Positions 8,670 through 16,280 of a stretch of DNA of 39,949 nt are shown piece after piece. The notes under the pieces were generated by a model. That model was given only the letters and a program-made list of their open reading frames with translations, ran no database searches and was not told the origin of the DNA. Origin of the DNA: Pseudorhizobium pelagicum (GTDB taxonomy: Bacteria; Pseudomonadota; Alphaproteobacteria; Rhizobiales; Rhizobiaceae); NCBI GenBank assembly GCA_000722615.1, contig JOKI01000033.1:1-39949 (forward strand), given 5' to 3'. A program made the position numbers and the translations under genes. Position 1 is the first letter of the stretch; each line of letters begins with the position of its first letter.

Positions 8670-8698
8670 TGGACCTATCGGAATTGAACCGACGTCCC
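8670..8698 (-). tRNA. Possible tRNA 3' fragment (T-arm and acceptor strand)
   Basis: The minus strand reads GTCGG-TTCAATT-CCGAT, a 5-bp T-stem with a 7-base T-loop of tRNA type, followed by AGGTCCA that could be a 3' acceptor strand. Upstream sequence on the minus strand gives no convincing anticodon arm, so this is not a complete tRNA. Such a 3' fragment is what integration of a mobile element into a tRNA gene leaves behind. It could also be chance. Confidence 0.25.
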
Positions 8699-8723
8699 AG
8701 CAGGCGCCCTATCGGAAGGACAT

Positions 8724-9311
8724 CTAATCGGCGCGAGCCACCGGCAATTCAGCCCGGACTCTCAGATCATCATCCAGAAAGTCCGGCTCCGCCTCGGCCC
8801 CAACCGCATCGAAATATCGGCTCATGAAATTGCGGAAAGAGGCGGCGAGAGCGATATCGGCGATATTCACGTCGGTGAACCCTACAGTACGGAGATGATC
8901 AATATCGGCCTTGCTTATGCGAGAGGCATCGATCGTGATTTGCTCGGCGTAAGCCAGCATGGCTATTTGCTGCTCCGTAAGACCGGCGTTGCGGAAGTCC
9001 CGATGCACCGCCAGCGTCTGTTCCCTTCCGATCATGCCGGAGAGCGCCTTAAAGTACACGTAGGAGCAATAGCTGGACGGCACGTGCTTGGCCGCCACCA
9101 GCGTGATGAGCCGGAAGTTGATCAGGCCCAGGGAGAACCCATCTCTGATCTGGTGTAACAGGCGCTCGACGGGGGCAAGGATGTCCGGCCTTGCTGACCA
9201 GCATTGCGTGGCCTGCATCACGCGTCCCATCGATGCTAGCTCGTTAGCATAGATCGACGCCACTTCGCCCTCGGCTTCGGCCGGCTCTATGGTTCGTAGG
9301 AACACCTTCAC
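8724..9311 (-). CDS. Carboxymuconolactone decarboxylase / AhpD-like protein
   Basis: The 195-residue protein has the all-helical AhpD/CMD fold signature: RLITLVAAKHVPSSYCSYVY, then IGREQTLAVHRDFRNAGLTE, QQIAMLAYAEQIT and FTDVNIADIALAASFRNFMS. It aligns with peroxidase-related CMD proteins. The redox pair CxxC of AhpD is degenerate: Cys82 is kept but the second Cys position is Val85, and no His follows at the usual place. A true alkylhydroperoxidase reaction is therefore doubtful. The start at 9311 fits an AGGAGGTG upstream (CACCTCCT on the plus strand). It is a single gene with no related neighbours. Confidence 0.8.
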   Translation of the reverse strand: MKVFLRTIEPAEAEGEVASIYANELASMGRVMQATQCWSARPDILAPVERLLHQIRDGFSLGLINFRLITLVAAKHVPSSYCSYVYFKALSGMIGREQTLAVHRDFRNAGLTEQQIAMLAYAEQITIDASRISKADIDHLRTVGFTDVNIADIALAASFRNFMSRYFDAVGAEAEPDFLDDDLRVRAELPVARAD

Positions 9312-10085
9312 CTCCTGGGTTGCTGTGACCGGGCTTCATTGTGCCTTGCAAACGTTATGATGAGAAGAGATGGCAACAGCGGCTGTGACGGTTCGTCTGC
9401 CGATACGATACTTTCCTTTGTCTACTATAGGGACGCGATGCCAGTGAACGAGGCGGCACTTCTCTTGCGGTGAAACTAAATTTGCCGCAAGCGGCGTCGA
9501 ACTGGCGCACTGGTGGAGATGCGGGGCGAGGATCGCCGGCGTGCAACTTCGCTGCTTGGCTAACAATGAGGTTCTCCCCTGCCGCTCTTCATGGCGGAGT
9601 CAAATTTGCTCCTTGATGTGCCTCTGGACGTTCCTTTCGGACAGGCCAGTTCGATCCGCCGGCATCCATGCGCGAATCAGGAGGTGATGGATACAGGCGG
9701 CGGTTACGATCTGCTGCTGGACAATCAGCGTGATATTGAGATGGCCGCGTCGGTAGCAGGTGGAAGCGGCCGTCGAGGACCAGGCCGATCACCATAGAAT
9801 CACCTGTGAGTCGCAATCTGAACCCCCAGCACCCGCAAAGGAACACTGAAGGCCCCTCTTGTGCTTGTGGGTTCGGTCAGGGAGCCTCAATGTTGCGGCA
9901 GCTTCTCACGTCCCTCAAGTATCTGACAAATTGGACAATTCCCTCGCCGCAGATGGTCCTTCTGCAGATCTGCGGGTCTATATGTTGTTGAGTTAGAGAA
10001 GCCACCTTTGACGAACGGTCGGAATCAGGTAACCCTTCCTTCGACGGATTATCATCACCGATCACACAAAAACCGTCGAGGCGAG
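9312..10085. other. Leader region of the repABC operon, no gene recognised
   Basis: About 770 bases with no convincing gene on either strand. It must contain the repA promoter and operators. I see a perfect 10-bp palindrome GCAGATCTGC near 9964-9973, about 115 bases before the repA start, and a TTGACG at 10006-10011 that could be a -35 element, though no good -10 follows. A short minus-strand peptide near 9590-9650 (DRTGLSERNVQRHIKEQI) looks vaguely like a helix-turn-helix tail but is too short to assign. Confidence 0.45.
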
Positions 10086-11297
10086 ATGAGAGCGAAGCAA
10101 CAGCACGTCCAACCTGTGGAGTCGTCGGCGGTAAAGATCCGCCGGCAATCGCAGATGTTGTCTGCTCAACTCCAGTCGATCCGCGAGCGGTTGTATGAAC
10201 CAGCGGCAGCCAAGACGCTGAAAACCTTCACCTCCCGCGAAGTTGCCGCCTTGCTGGGAATTGCCGAATCGACCCTGCGGCAGATGTCGCTGGACGGTGA
10301 GAGCGCCATTCCGGACCGACGCGAGAATGGTCGACGCATCTATACGCTTGCGCAGGTTAATCAGATTCGCCAGCACCTTGCGCGCAAGCGACCGGCCGAA
10401 GCGCTGCAGTTTTTTCCCCGACGGCAAGCCAGCGAGAAACTACAGGTCCTCGCCGTTGCGAATTTCAAGGGCGGCTCCGCCAAGACCACCACAACGCTTC
10501 ATCTGGCCCACTACCTTGCGGTTCAGGGCCTGCGTGTTCTTGCCATTGACCTTGATCCACAGGCGTCGCTGTCGGCCATGTTCGGGTATCAGCCTGAGTT
10601 TGACGTCGACGAAAACGAGACCGTCTATGCGGCTATTCGATACGACGACCGCCGGCGCCCCGTTCGGGAGGTGATCCGAAAGACCTATTTCGACGGGATC
10701 GACCTCATCCCGGCGAATCTGGAGCTCATGGAATATGAGCACGAAACGCCGCAGGCAATCGCAGACGGATACGGCCGGGGCGACGAGATTTTCTTCCGCA
10801 GGCTTTCTGCGGTGATTCATGAAGTCGAGGCAGACTACGACGTCGTTCTCATCGATGCGCCACCCCAACTGGGCTATCTGACGCTCGGCGCTCTTTATGC
10901 TGCGACAGGGCTGCTGATCACCATTCACCCGGCGATGATTGATGTCGCGAGCATGAACCAGTTCCTGGCCATGATGAGCGATCTCATGGCGGTCATCGAC
11001 GAACGCGGCGGCACGCTCAGCCACGACTTCATTCGCTATGTCATCACGCGACATAACCCCAACGACGGGCCGCAGGTGAACGTGGTGACCCTGTTGCGTT
11101 CTTTATTCAGGGAAGATGTCCTGGCACCGGCTGTCGTTGAAACCACGGCCATCGCCAGTGCCGGGCTGGAGAAGAAAAGCCTTTACGAGTTGTCGAGGGG
11201 GAGCGTGCGGCGCGATACCCTGAGCCGGGCGCTCGAATCCGTTGACTCAGTCAACCGTGAGATTTTCCTTCACATCAAAGACGTGTGGGGCAGGTGA
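10086..11297 (+). CDS. repA: RepA, ParA-type partition ATPase of the repABC operon
   Basis: A 403-residue plasmid partition ATPase. The N-terminal winged-helix part (about 47-95, FTSREVAALLGIAESTLRQM) binds operator DNA. The deviant Walker A box FKGGSAKTTTT is at 127-137, followed by VLAIDLDPQASLSAMFGYQP and VLIDAPPQLGYLTLGAL. RepA moves and positions plasmid copies with RepB/parS and represses its own operon. I choose ATG 10086 because a GAGG lies about 5 bases upstream and the length fits RepA; the frame can be extended upstream to 10008 without support. The stop TGA shares a base with the repB start (TGATG), showing translational coupling. Confidence 0.93.
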   Translation: MRAKQQHVQPVESSAVKIRRQSQMLSAQLQSIRERLYEPAAAKTLKTFTSREVAALLGIAESTLRQMSLDGESAIPDRRENGRRIYTLAQVNQIRQHLARKRPAEALQFFPRRQASEKLQVLAVANFKGGSAKTTTTLHLAHYLAVQGLRVLAIDLDPQASLSAMFGYQPEFDVDENETVYAAIRYDDRRRPVREVIRKTYFDGIDLIPANLELMEYEHETPQAIADGYGRGDEIFFRRLSAVIHEVEADYDVVLIDAPPQLGYLTLGALYAATGLLITIHPAMIDVASMNQFLAMMSDLMAVIDERGGTLSHDFIRYVITRHNPNDGPQVNVVTLLRSLFREDVLAPAVVETTAIASAGLEKKSLYELSRGSVRRDTLSRALESVDSVNREIFLHIKDVWGR

Positions 11298-12337
11298 TGA
11301 CAAACCCGAAGGAACGCAGCCTGCGCATGAAAAGCCTGTTTGCCAGTGCCGACCCCGAGGTGCTGTCCAAGCACGATGTCGCCTCTCCTGACGAACAGGA
11401 AAAGCGTCGGATCGGGTCGGCAGCAGTCAAATCGATGGACCGGGCCTTCGTCTCGATCGAGGAGGAAAACAAACGTCTCCATGATCAGTTGCTGGCCGCT
11501 GAATCGATCATCGAACTCGATCCGGACCGGATCGTGCCGTCATTCGTCAACGACCGACTGGACATCGAAGGCAACGAGACGTTCCGGGCCTTCGTCGACG
11601 GGATCAAGGATGCCGGCCAGAAGCTTCCCATCCTTGTGCGGCCTATAGCGGGCAAGCCTGGCCATTACCAGGCCGCCTATGGCCATCGGCGGCTTCGCGC
11701 CTGCCAGGTGCTGAAGAGGCCCGTCAAGGCGATTGTCCGCGAGATGACCGACGAGGAGTTGGTCGTTTCACAGGGGATCGAGAATTCCGAGCGTCTCAAT
11801 CTCTCCTTCATCGAGCAGGCGTTTTTCGCCTTGAAGCTGAAGGAGCGAAGATACTCCCGGGAGCTCATCTCCGACGCCCTGGGACGCAAGGAGGGGCAGC
11901 GGCTCGCCTATATCTCGATCCTGACCAATACGGCGGCCCTCATCCCCGAGGACCTCATTCGCCTGATCGGACCTGCGCCGTCTGTCGGTCGTCCGAAATG
12001 GGAAAAGCTCGGCTCGCTCATCAACAACCGGAGCCTGAGCAGCAGCCAGAAGCAGGCCATCGCTGACGTGAAGGCCTCTTCCGCGTGGTTGGAGGCAGGA
12101 AGCGACCAGCGGTTTGCACTCGTCATGCAGACTTTGGATCAATCCTCCAAGGACACGCAAGACAGTTTCGAGGTGGTGGTTGGCGATGGGATCATCGTGC
12201 TGGCCAAACGGACCGAGACCACCACGCGCTTCTCTATCCCCGACAATCGCCTTCCGGGGCTTTCGGACTGGCTGCTGCAACGGCTGCCCGAACTTGTCGA
12301 GGAGTTTGACCAAAGCAGAAAAGGAAGTCTGGGATGA
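11297..12337 (+). CDS. repB: RepB, ParB-type centromere-binding protein
   Basis: A 346-residue ParB-family protein. The N-terminus (MTNPKERSLRMKSLFASAD) is the type that contacts RepA. The ParB/Srx CTPase-like domain has DPDRIVPSFVNDRLD, then ILVRPIAGKPGHYQAAYGHR and ACQVLKRPVKAIV, with VVSQGIENSERLNLSFIEQA leading into the helix-turn-helix (YSRELISDALGRKEG). A C-terminal dimerisation part follows. The start overlaps the repA stop by one base, so the two proteins are made in a set ratio. With RepA it secures inheritance of the replicon. Its parS site is not certain; a candidate palindrome lies at the end of repC. Confidence 0.92.
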   Translation: MTNPKERSLRMKSLFASADPEVLSKHDVASPDEQEKRRIGSAAVKSMDRAFVSIEEENKRLHDQLLAAESIIELDPDRIVPSFVNDRLDIEGNETFRAFVDGIKDAGQKLPILVRPIAGKPGHYQAAYGHRRLRACQVLKRPVKAIVREMTDEELVVSQGIENSERLNLSFIEQAFFALKLKERRYSRELISDALGRKEGQRLAYISILTNTAALIPEDLIRLIGPAPSVGRPKWEKLGSLINNRSLSSSQKQAIADVKASSAWLEAGSDQRFALVMQTLDQSSKDTQDSFEVVVGDGIIVLAKRTETTTRFSIPDNRLPGLSDWLLQRLPELVEEFDQSRKGSLG

Positions 12338-12356
12338 CCTAGTCACCGATAACGGA

Positions 12357-12437
12357 AAAGGACCCACCGACTGCAATCGGCAGGTCCTTTGAACCATTAG
12401 CCAACGGAACACAGGCACCGTCAACTTCAGCTGTAAC
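12357..12437 (-). ncRNA. repABC antisense RNA (ctRNA/inc RNA)
   Basis: The repB-repC gap carries a perfect 8-bp stem AAAGGACC (12357-12364) and GGTCCTTT (12383-12390) with inner CCG/CGG pairs. On the minus strand the hairpin is followed by TT, the form of the ctRNA terminator of repABC plasmids. A strong promoter on the minus strand (next entry) predicts a start near 12437, giving an RNA of about 80 bases. Such RNAs pair with the repC leader, limit RepC synthesis and thereby set copy number and incompatibility. Ends are estimates. Confidence 0.8.
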
Positions 12438-12443
12438 AAACTG

Positions 12444-12472
12444 ATTCTAAGACGGACCGGCGTGTGAATCAA
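12444..12472 (-). promoter_or_regulatory. Promoter of the antisense ctRNA
   Basis: On the minus strand TTGATT (12472-12467) and TAGAAT (12449-12444) are separated by exactly 17 bases. It directs transcription into the ctRNA hairpin. Its overlap with an upstream in-frame GTG at 12464 argues against repC starting there. Confidence 0.7.
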
Positions 12473-12577
12473 GTCTCTGTAACTCACGGGGACCGATTTT
12501 TTGCGCCTTGCGATCCGCTGGCTTCCTCCCATCAACGGTTTCGGACTGCGATCTTCGGATCTGCAGCGGGGAAAGCT

Positions 12578-13849
12578 ATGACTGAAGTATCGTCCGTTGC
12601 GTCGTTTCGGCGCGTCACCCCTGCCATTGCTGCCAGCGCCCGGCTTGCCATGGCAAATGATGTTCCTGACACAACCAAGTCGGAGATGGCGCTGCTTTTA
12701 AAGAAAGCCGCGCCAGTGCTGGGCATTGATGGCACGACCTATCATGTCATGGATATTCTCCTCGGGCTATCCCGAGCGGAGGACTGGAAAGGCGCCGGAC
12801 GCCCGGTTGTCGCGATCTCGAACGCGAAGCTTGCCGAGTACACGATGCGCTCGGAGCGCACGGTGATCAGATGCTTGCGGCGCCTGGTCGAAGCCGGGAT
12901 CGCGGCCTATCGCGACAGCTCCACGGGGCGCCGGTTCATCTATCGCAATGGAGCGGGCGATGTCGTCGCCGGCTACGGCATTGACTTCACGCCCGCTCGC
13001 GTGCGGCTCGAGGAGCTGAAACAGGCCGTCGAGCAATACCAGCGACGGCTGACCGCAGAACTGGCAGCCAAGCGGGACATCGCCCGCCTGGCGCGCGCGA
13101 TCGAAGATGTCTGCAGCGCTTACCCAGACGAGGCGAAGACGGCCAGATCAGAGCTGGAGGAGATTTTGGGCAGCGGGGAGGCGCTGTTTGTTCGCGCCGG
13201 ACGTGTCCGGGAGTTGCATCAGCGGACGGTCGCAAACCTCGCGCCTGAGCATGTACCATTTGAAATGTCAGGCGAGGGTGACATCAACGTCACCTCTAAT
13301 ATTAATACAACCCCCAAACCTCATTCTGAAAGTAGGAATAATCAGCGGACCCGCTCTAACGAGCGGGAAGAAAAACCTGCTAACGGCCGCTCCGCGACCG
13401 AAATGGCTTTTGAAAAAAAGCCTGGCGAAGCCGAAGGCGCAAGGCAAGTCCAAGCCGGTCCTCAGGATCGCGATGCGAACGCCATCCAGAACGAAGTGCT
13501 GGCATCGGTCTCGGTAGGCCTCATCCAGGCTGCCTGCCCCGAAGCACAGTCACTGATCGCGCAGCAATTTGATAGCTGGTCGGCTCTTGGCCGCGCCGGC
13601 GAAACCCTGCGCAGGATGATCGGTCTTTCGGAAGCGGGCTGGGCGGATGGGCAGCAGAAGGTCGGCCTCTATGCGGCCACGGCAATTCTGGCCACGGTGG
13701 TGGAAAAATCGATCCGCGATCCGGAGCAGATCACCCGGCCGGGTGGCTATTTCCGGGCCATGATCGACCGGGCCATCGACGGCAAGCTGAACCTGGAGCG
13801 CAGTTTGTTCGGGCTGGCGGACACCCGATATGGCGCGGATGAGAAGTAA
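12578..13849 (+). CDS. repC: RepC replication initiator
   Basis: The initiator of the repABC replicon (423 residues from this start). The N-terminal DNA-binding domain contains a helix-turn-helix around AKLAEYTMRSERTVIRCLRR, followed by AAYRDSSTGRRFIYRN. A low-complexity hinge (about 270-320) joins it to a C-terminal domain with SVGLIQAACPEAQSLIAQQF and RPGGYFRAMIDRAIDGKLNL, both familiar from RepC proteins. The replication origin of repABC plasmids lies inside repC. ATG 12578 is preferred because GGGGAAAG precedes it by about 5 bases; the longer frame from GTG 12464 overlaps the ctRNA promoter. The hinge region (about 13290-13420) is AT-richer than the rest of the gene and is a candidate for origin opening; that is inference. 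Confidence 0.9.
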   Translation: MTEVSSVASFRRVTPAIAASARLAMANDVPDTTKSEMALLLKKAAPVLGIDGTTYHVMDILLGLSRAEDWKGAGRPVVAISNAKLAEYTMRSERTVIRCLRRLVEAGIAAYRDSSTGRRFIYRNGAGDVVAGYGIDFTPARVRLEELKQAVEQYQRRLTAELAAKRDIARLARAIEDVCSAYPDEAKTARSELEEILGSGEALFVRAGRVRELHQRTVANLAPEHVPFEMSGEGDINVTSNINTTPKPHSESRNNQRTRSNEREEKPANGRSATEMAFEKKPGEAEGARQVQAGPQDRDANAIQNEVLASVSVGLIQAACPEAQSLIAQQFDSWSALGRAGETLRRMIGLSEAGWADGQQKVGLYAATAILATVVEKSIRDPEQITRPGGYFRAMIDRAIDGKLNLERSLFGLADTRYGADEK

Positions 13850-13866
13850 CAGCTGTTACATTTTTT
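13846..13866 (+). terminator. Perfect palindrome GTAACAGCTGTTAC plus T-run at the repC stop
   Basis: A 14-bp perfect palindrome (13846-13859) overlaps the repC TAA stop and is followed by A and six T. As RNA it is a 5-bp stem with an AGCT loop and a U tract, a weak intrinsic terminator. A palindrome at the end of a repABC operon could instead be the RepB-binding parS, although it lacks the 16-bp GTT...AAC form I remember for that family. Confidence 0.4.
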
Positions 13867-14152
13867 GCGCCGGCGCTGGCTGCTGCCCCTTCCCTGCCCA
13901 CAAGGAGGAGAGCAGGTCGTCAGGACTTCGGCGGTCCCGCCATCCGGACATCTGGATGGGCTGCTCGGCTGGAAGAGCACCGAAGCGAACGGCAAGATCA
14001 TCGACCTTGATTGCCGGGCCTGGCGCCGCGGGTATGGATCGATCCGGGTCACAAAAGAGCGGCGTGAGCGGGAGACTATGGCTTTCAGAGCCCGCCGAGC
14101 CTGGCCACGTCCTTTTCGGGAACGGCTTTTCACGAGGCCACAGGACGGCTAT
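13860..14152. other. Spacer between repC and the SOS operon, no gene recognised
   Basis: Open frames exist in all directions but none resembles a protein family or has a ribosome site. The plus-strand frame that reaches the helicase from 13830 is an extension of the real gene, not coding. The region presumably holds the operon promoter ahead of the SOS box. Confidence 0.5.
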
Positions 14153-14167
14153 GTTCCACTTTTGTTC
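14153..14167 (+). promoter_or_regulatory. LexA (SOS) box GTTC-N7-GTTC
   Basis: GTTC-CACTTTT-GTTC matches the LexA operator known from Rhizobiales and other alphaproteobacteria (GTTC-N7-GTTC) exactly. It lies 44 bases before the helicase start codon, where LexA would block the promoter. It predicts that the helicase and DinB operon is damage-inducible. Confidence 0.75.
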
Positions 14168-14210
14168 GGAAGCGCCAGAGGCGCGCTTGATTGCGGGAGT
14201 AGGTGAACGA

Positions 14211-16280
14211 ATGGCCGCCACATACCTTGATAAGCTCAATGATCGCCAAAAGGAGGCGGTCGAGCATGGAGTCGGGCTGCCAGGAGGTGCGATCGGAGGT
14301 CCCTTGCTGATCATCGCCGGTGCAGGCTCGGGCAAGACGAACACGCTGGCCCATCGGGTCGCCCATCTCATCGTCAACGGCGCCGATCCGCGGCGGATCT
14401 TGCTGATGACCTTCTCGCGCAGAGCCGCGGCAGAAATGACCCGTCGGGTGCAGCGGATCTGCCGGCAGGTGCTTGGAGACAGGGCCGCGCCGCTGGCCGA
14501 CGGGCTGACCTGGGCCGGGACCTTTCATGGCATCGGCGCACGACTGTTGCGGGTCTACGCCGTGCAGATCGGTCTCGATGTCGACTTCAGCATCCATGAC
14601 CGCGAAGACTCCGCGGACCTGATGAACCTTGTTCGGCATGACTTGGGCTTGTCGAAGACCGAAAATCGCTTCCCGACAAAGAACACCTGCCTTGCGATTT
14701 ACTCGCGGGTGGTCAATTCGCAGGGTTCACTTCTGGAGGTCCTGAAGTCCTCCTATCCCTGGGTGCTCACCTGGGAGCCAGAGCTCAAGACATTGTTTGC
14801 GGCCTACGTCGAGGCGAAACAGGCGCAAAGTGTACTCGATTACGATGACCTCCTGCTTTACTGGGCCCAGATGGTGTCGCATCCGGACCTTGCCGAGGAC
14901 GTCGGCAGCCGCTTCGACCATGTCCTTGTGGATGAGTACCAGGACACCAACCGCCTGCAGGCCTCGATCCTCTTCTCGCTCAAGCCTGGCGGGCGCGGCC
15001 TGACCGTGGTTGGCGATGACGCCCAGTCGATCTATTCGTTTCGCGCGGCCACGATTCGCAATATTCTCGACTTCCCCCGCGAATTTTCGCCCAAAGCGGC
15101 CGATGTCGTGACGCTGGACAGGAACTACCGGTCTACCGAGACGATCCTGGCGGCTGCCAATGGTGTCATTGACCTGGCACGGGAGCGGTTTACCAAGAAC
15201 CTGTGGACGGACCGGACATCGCAGCAGCGGCCGCTGCTGGTCACAGTGCGCGACGAGGCCGATCAGGCCGCCTACGTCGTCGAGCAGGTGCTGGCCAATC
15301 GCGAGGTCGGCGTCCCCCTGAAGAGCCAGGCGGTGTTGTTCCGCTCTTCGAGCCACAGCGGCAGCCTCGAAGTGGAGCTGACCCGGCGCAATATTCCCTT
15401 CGTCAAGTTCGGCGGTCTGAAGTTCCTCGATTCCGCCCATGTCAAGGATCTGCTGGCGGTGCTTCGCTTTGCCCAGAACCCGAGGGACCGGGTGGCCGGC
15501 TTCCGCCTGCTGCACATGCTGCCGGGCGTGGGTCCCCAGACCGCAGGCAAGATCCTTGAGACGATCGCCGCCGATGCAGAACCGCTGGCGTCCCTTGCGG
15601 AAATCCCGCCGCCACCCAAAAGCGGTGAGAACTGGCCGGCTCTTGTGAAGCTGCTTGCGACGCTGCGTCAGTCCGCGGTGGGCTGGCCGAGCGAGATCGC
15701 CCTGGCGCGCGACTGGTACGAGCCGCATCTGGAGCGGATCCACGAGGACGCCGACACCCGCAAGGCTGACCTGCTGCAGCTTGAACATATTGCCGGAGGC
15801 TATCCCAATCGTGAGCGGTTCCTCACCGAGTTGACGCTCGATCCCCCCGATGCCACCAGCGATCAGGCCGGCGTTCCGCTGCTCGACGAAGACTACCTGA
15901 TCCTGTCGACCATCCATTCGGCCAAAGGCCAGGAATGGCGGTCGGTGTTCATGCTCAACTGTGTTGATGGCTGCATCCCGTCGGACCTTGCCACGGGGAC
16001 CACCGCCGAGATCGAGGAAGAACGGCGACTGCTCTATGTCGGAATGACCAGAGCCCGTGACTGTCTGACGCTTGTCACGCCGCAACGCTTCTTCACCGGA
16101 GGGCAAAACAGTCAGGGGGATCGTCACGTCTATGCCTCGCGCACCCGCTTCATTCCGGCCACGCTGCTGCAGTTCTTCGAGACCGTCACCTGGCCTCTGG
16201 TCGGTGCGGCGGCCGGCGAGAGAAGTGCCCGCAATGTCCGGATCGATGTGGGCGCCCAGATGCGTTCGATGTGGAAATGA
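14211..16280 (+). CDS. UvrD/PcrA/Rep-like superfamily 1A DNA helicase
   Basis: A 689-residue SF1A helicase. Q motif: LNDRQKEAVEHG; Walker A: IIAGAGSGKT (Lys42); motif Ia: LMTFSRRAAAEM; Walker B: VLVDEYQDTN (Asp241-Glu242); motif III: VVGDDAQSIYSFRAA; motif IV: LDRNYRST; motif V: STIHSAKGQEW; motif VI: EERRLLYVGMTRARD. It unwinds DNA 3' to 5' and may clear blocked forks or RecA filaments. Start ATG 14211 has GGAG/AGGTG upstream and lies just after the SOS box. Chromosomal UvrD is longer (about 720-800); this shorter plasmid form is probably a specialised paralogue. Its stop overlaps the dinB start (ATGA), so the two are made together. Confidence 0.92.
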   Translation: MAATYLDKLNDRQKEAVEHGVGLPGGAIGGPLLIIAGAGSGKTNTLAHRVAHLIVNGADPRRILLMTFSRRAAAEMTRRVQRICRQVLGDRAAPLADGLTWAGTFHGIGARLLRVYAVQIGLDVDFSIHDREDSADLMNLVRHDLGLSKTENRFPTKNTCLAIYSRVVNSQGSLLEVLKSSYPWVLTWEPELKTLFAAYVEAKQAQSVLDYDDLLLYWAQMVSHPDLAEDVGSRFDHVLVDEYQDTNRLQASILFSLKPGGRGLTVVGDDAQSIYSFRAATIRNILDFPREFSPKAADVVTLDRNYRSTETILAAANGVIDLARERFTKNLWTDRTSQQRPLLVTVRDEADQAAYVVEQVLANREVGVPLKSQAVLFRSSSHSGSLEVELTRRNIPFVKFGGLKFLDSAHVKDLLAVLRFAQNPRDRVAGFRLLHMLPGVGPQTAGKILETIAADAEPLASLAEIPPPPKSGENWPALVKLLATLRQSAVGWPSEIALARDWYEPHLERIHEDADTRKADLLQLEHIAGGYPNRERFLTELTLDPPDATSDQAGVPLLDEDYLILSTIHSAKGQEWRSVFMLNCVDGCIPSDLATGTTAEIEEERRLLYVGMTRARDCLTLVTPQRFFTGGQNSQGDRHVYASRTRFIPATLLQFFETVTWPLVGAAAGERSARNVRIDVGAQMRSMWK

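Noticed and set aside
13865..14206. Possible 113-residue gene between repC and the helicase
   Set aside because: No ribosome site and Arg/Trp-rich composition; it also runs across the SOS box and the operon's control region.
14727..16127. 466-residue minus-strand open frame opposite the helicase gene
   Set aside because: It is the antisense of a well-conserved helicase; the Arg/Gly/Gln-rich product shows no domain, and such long frames are common in high-GC DNA.
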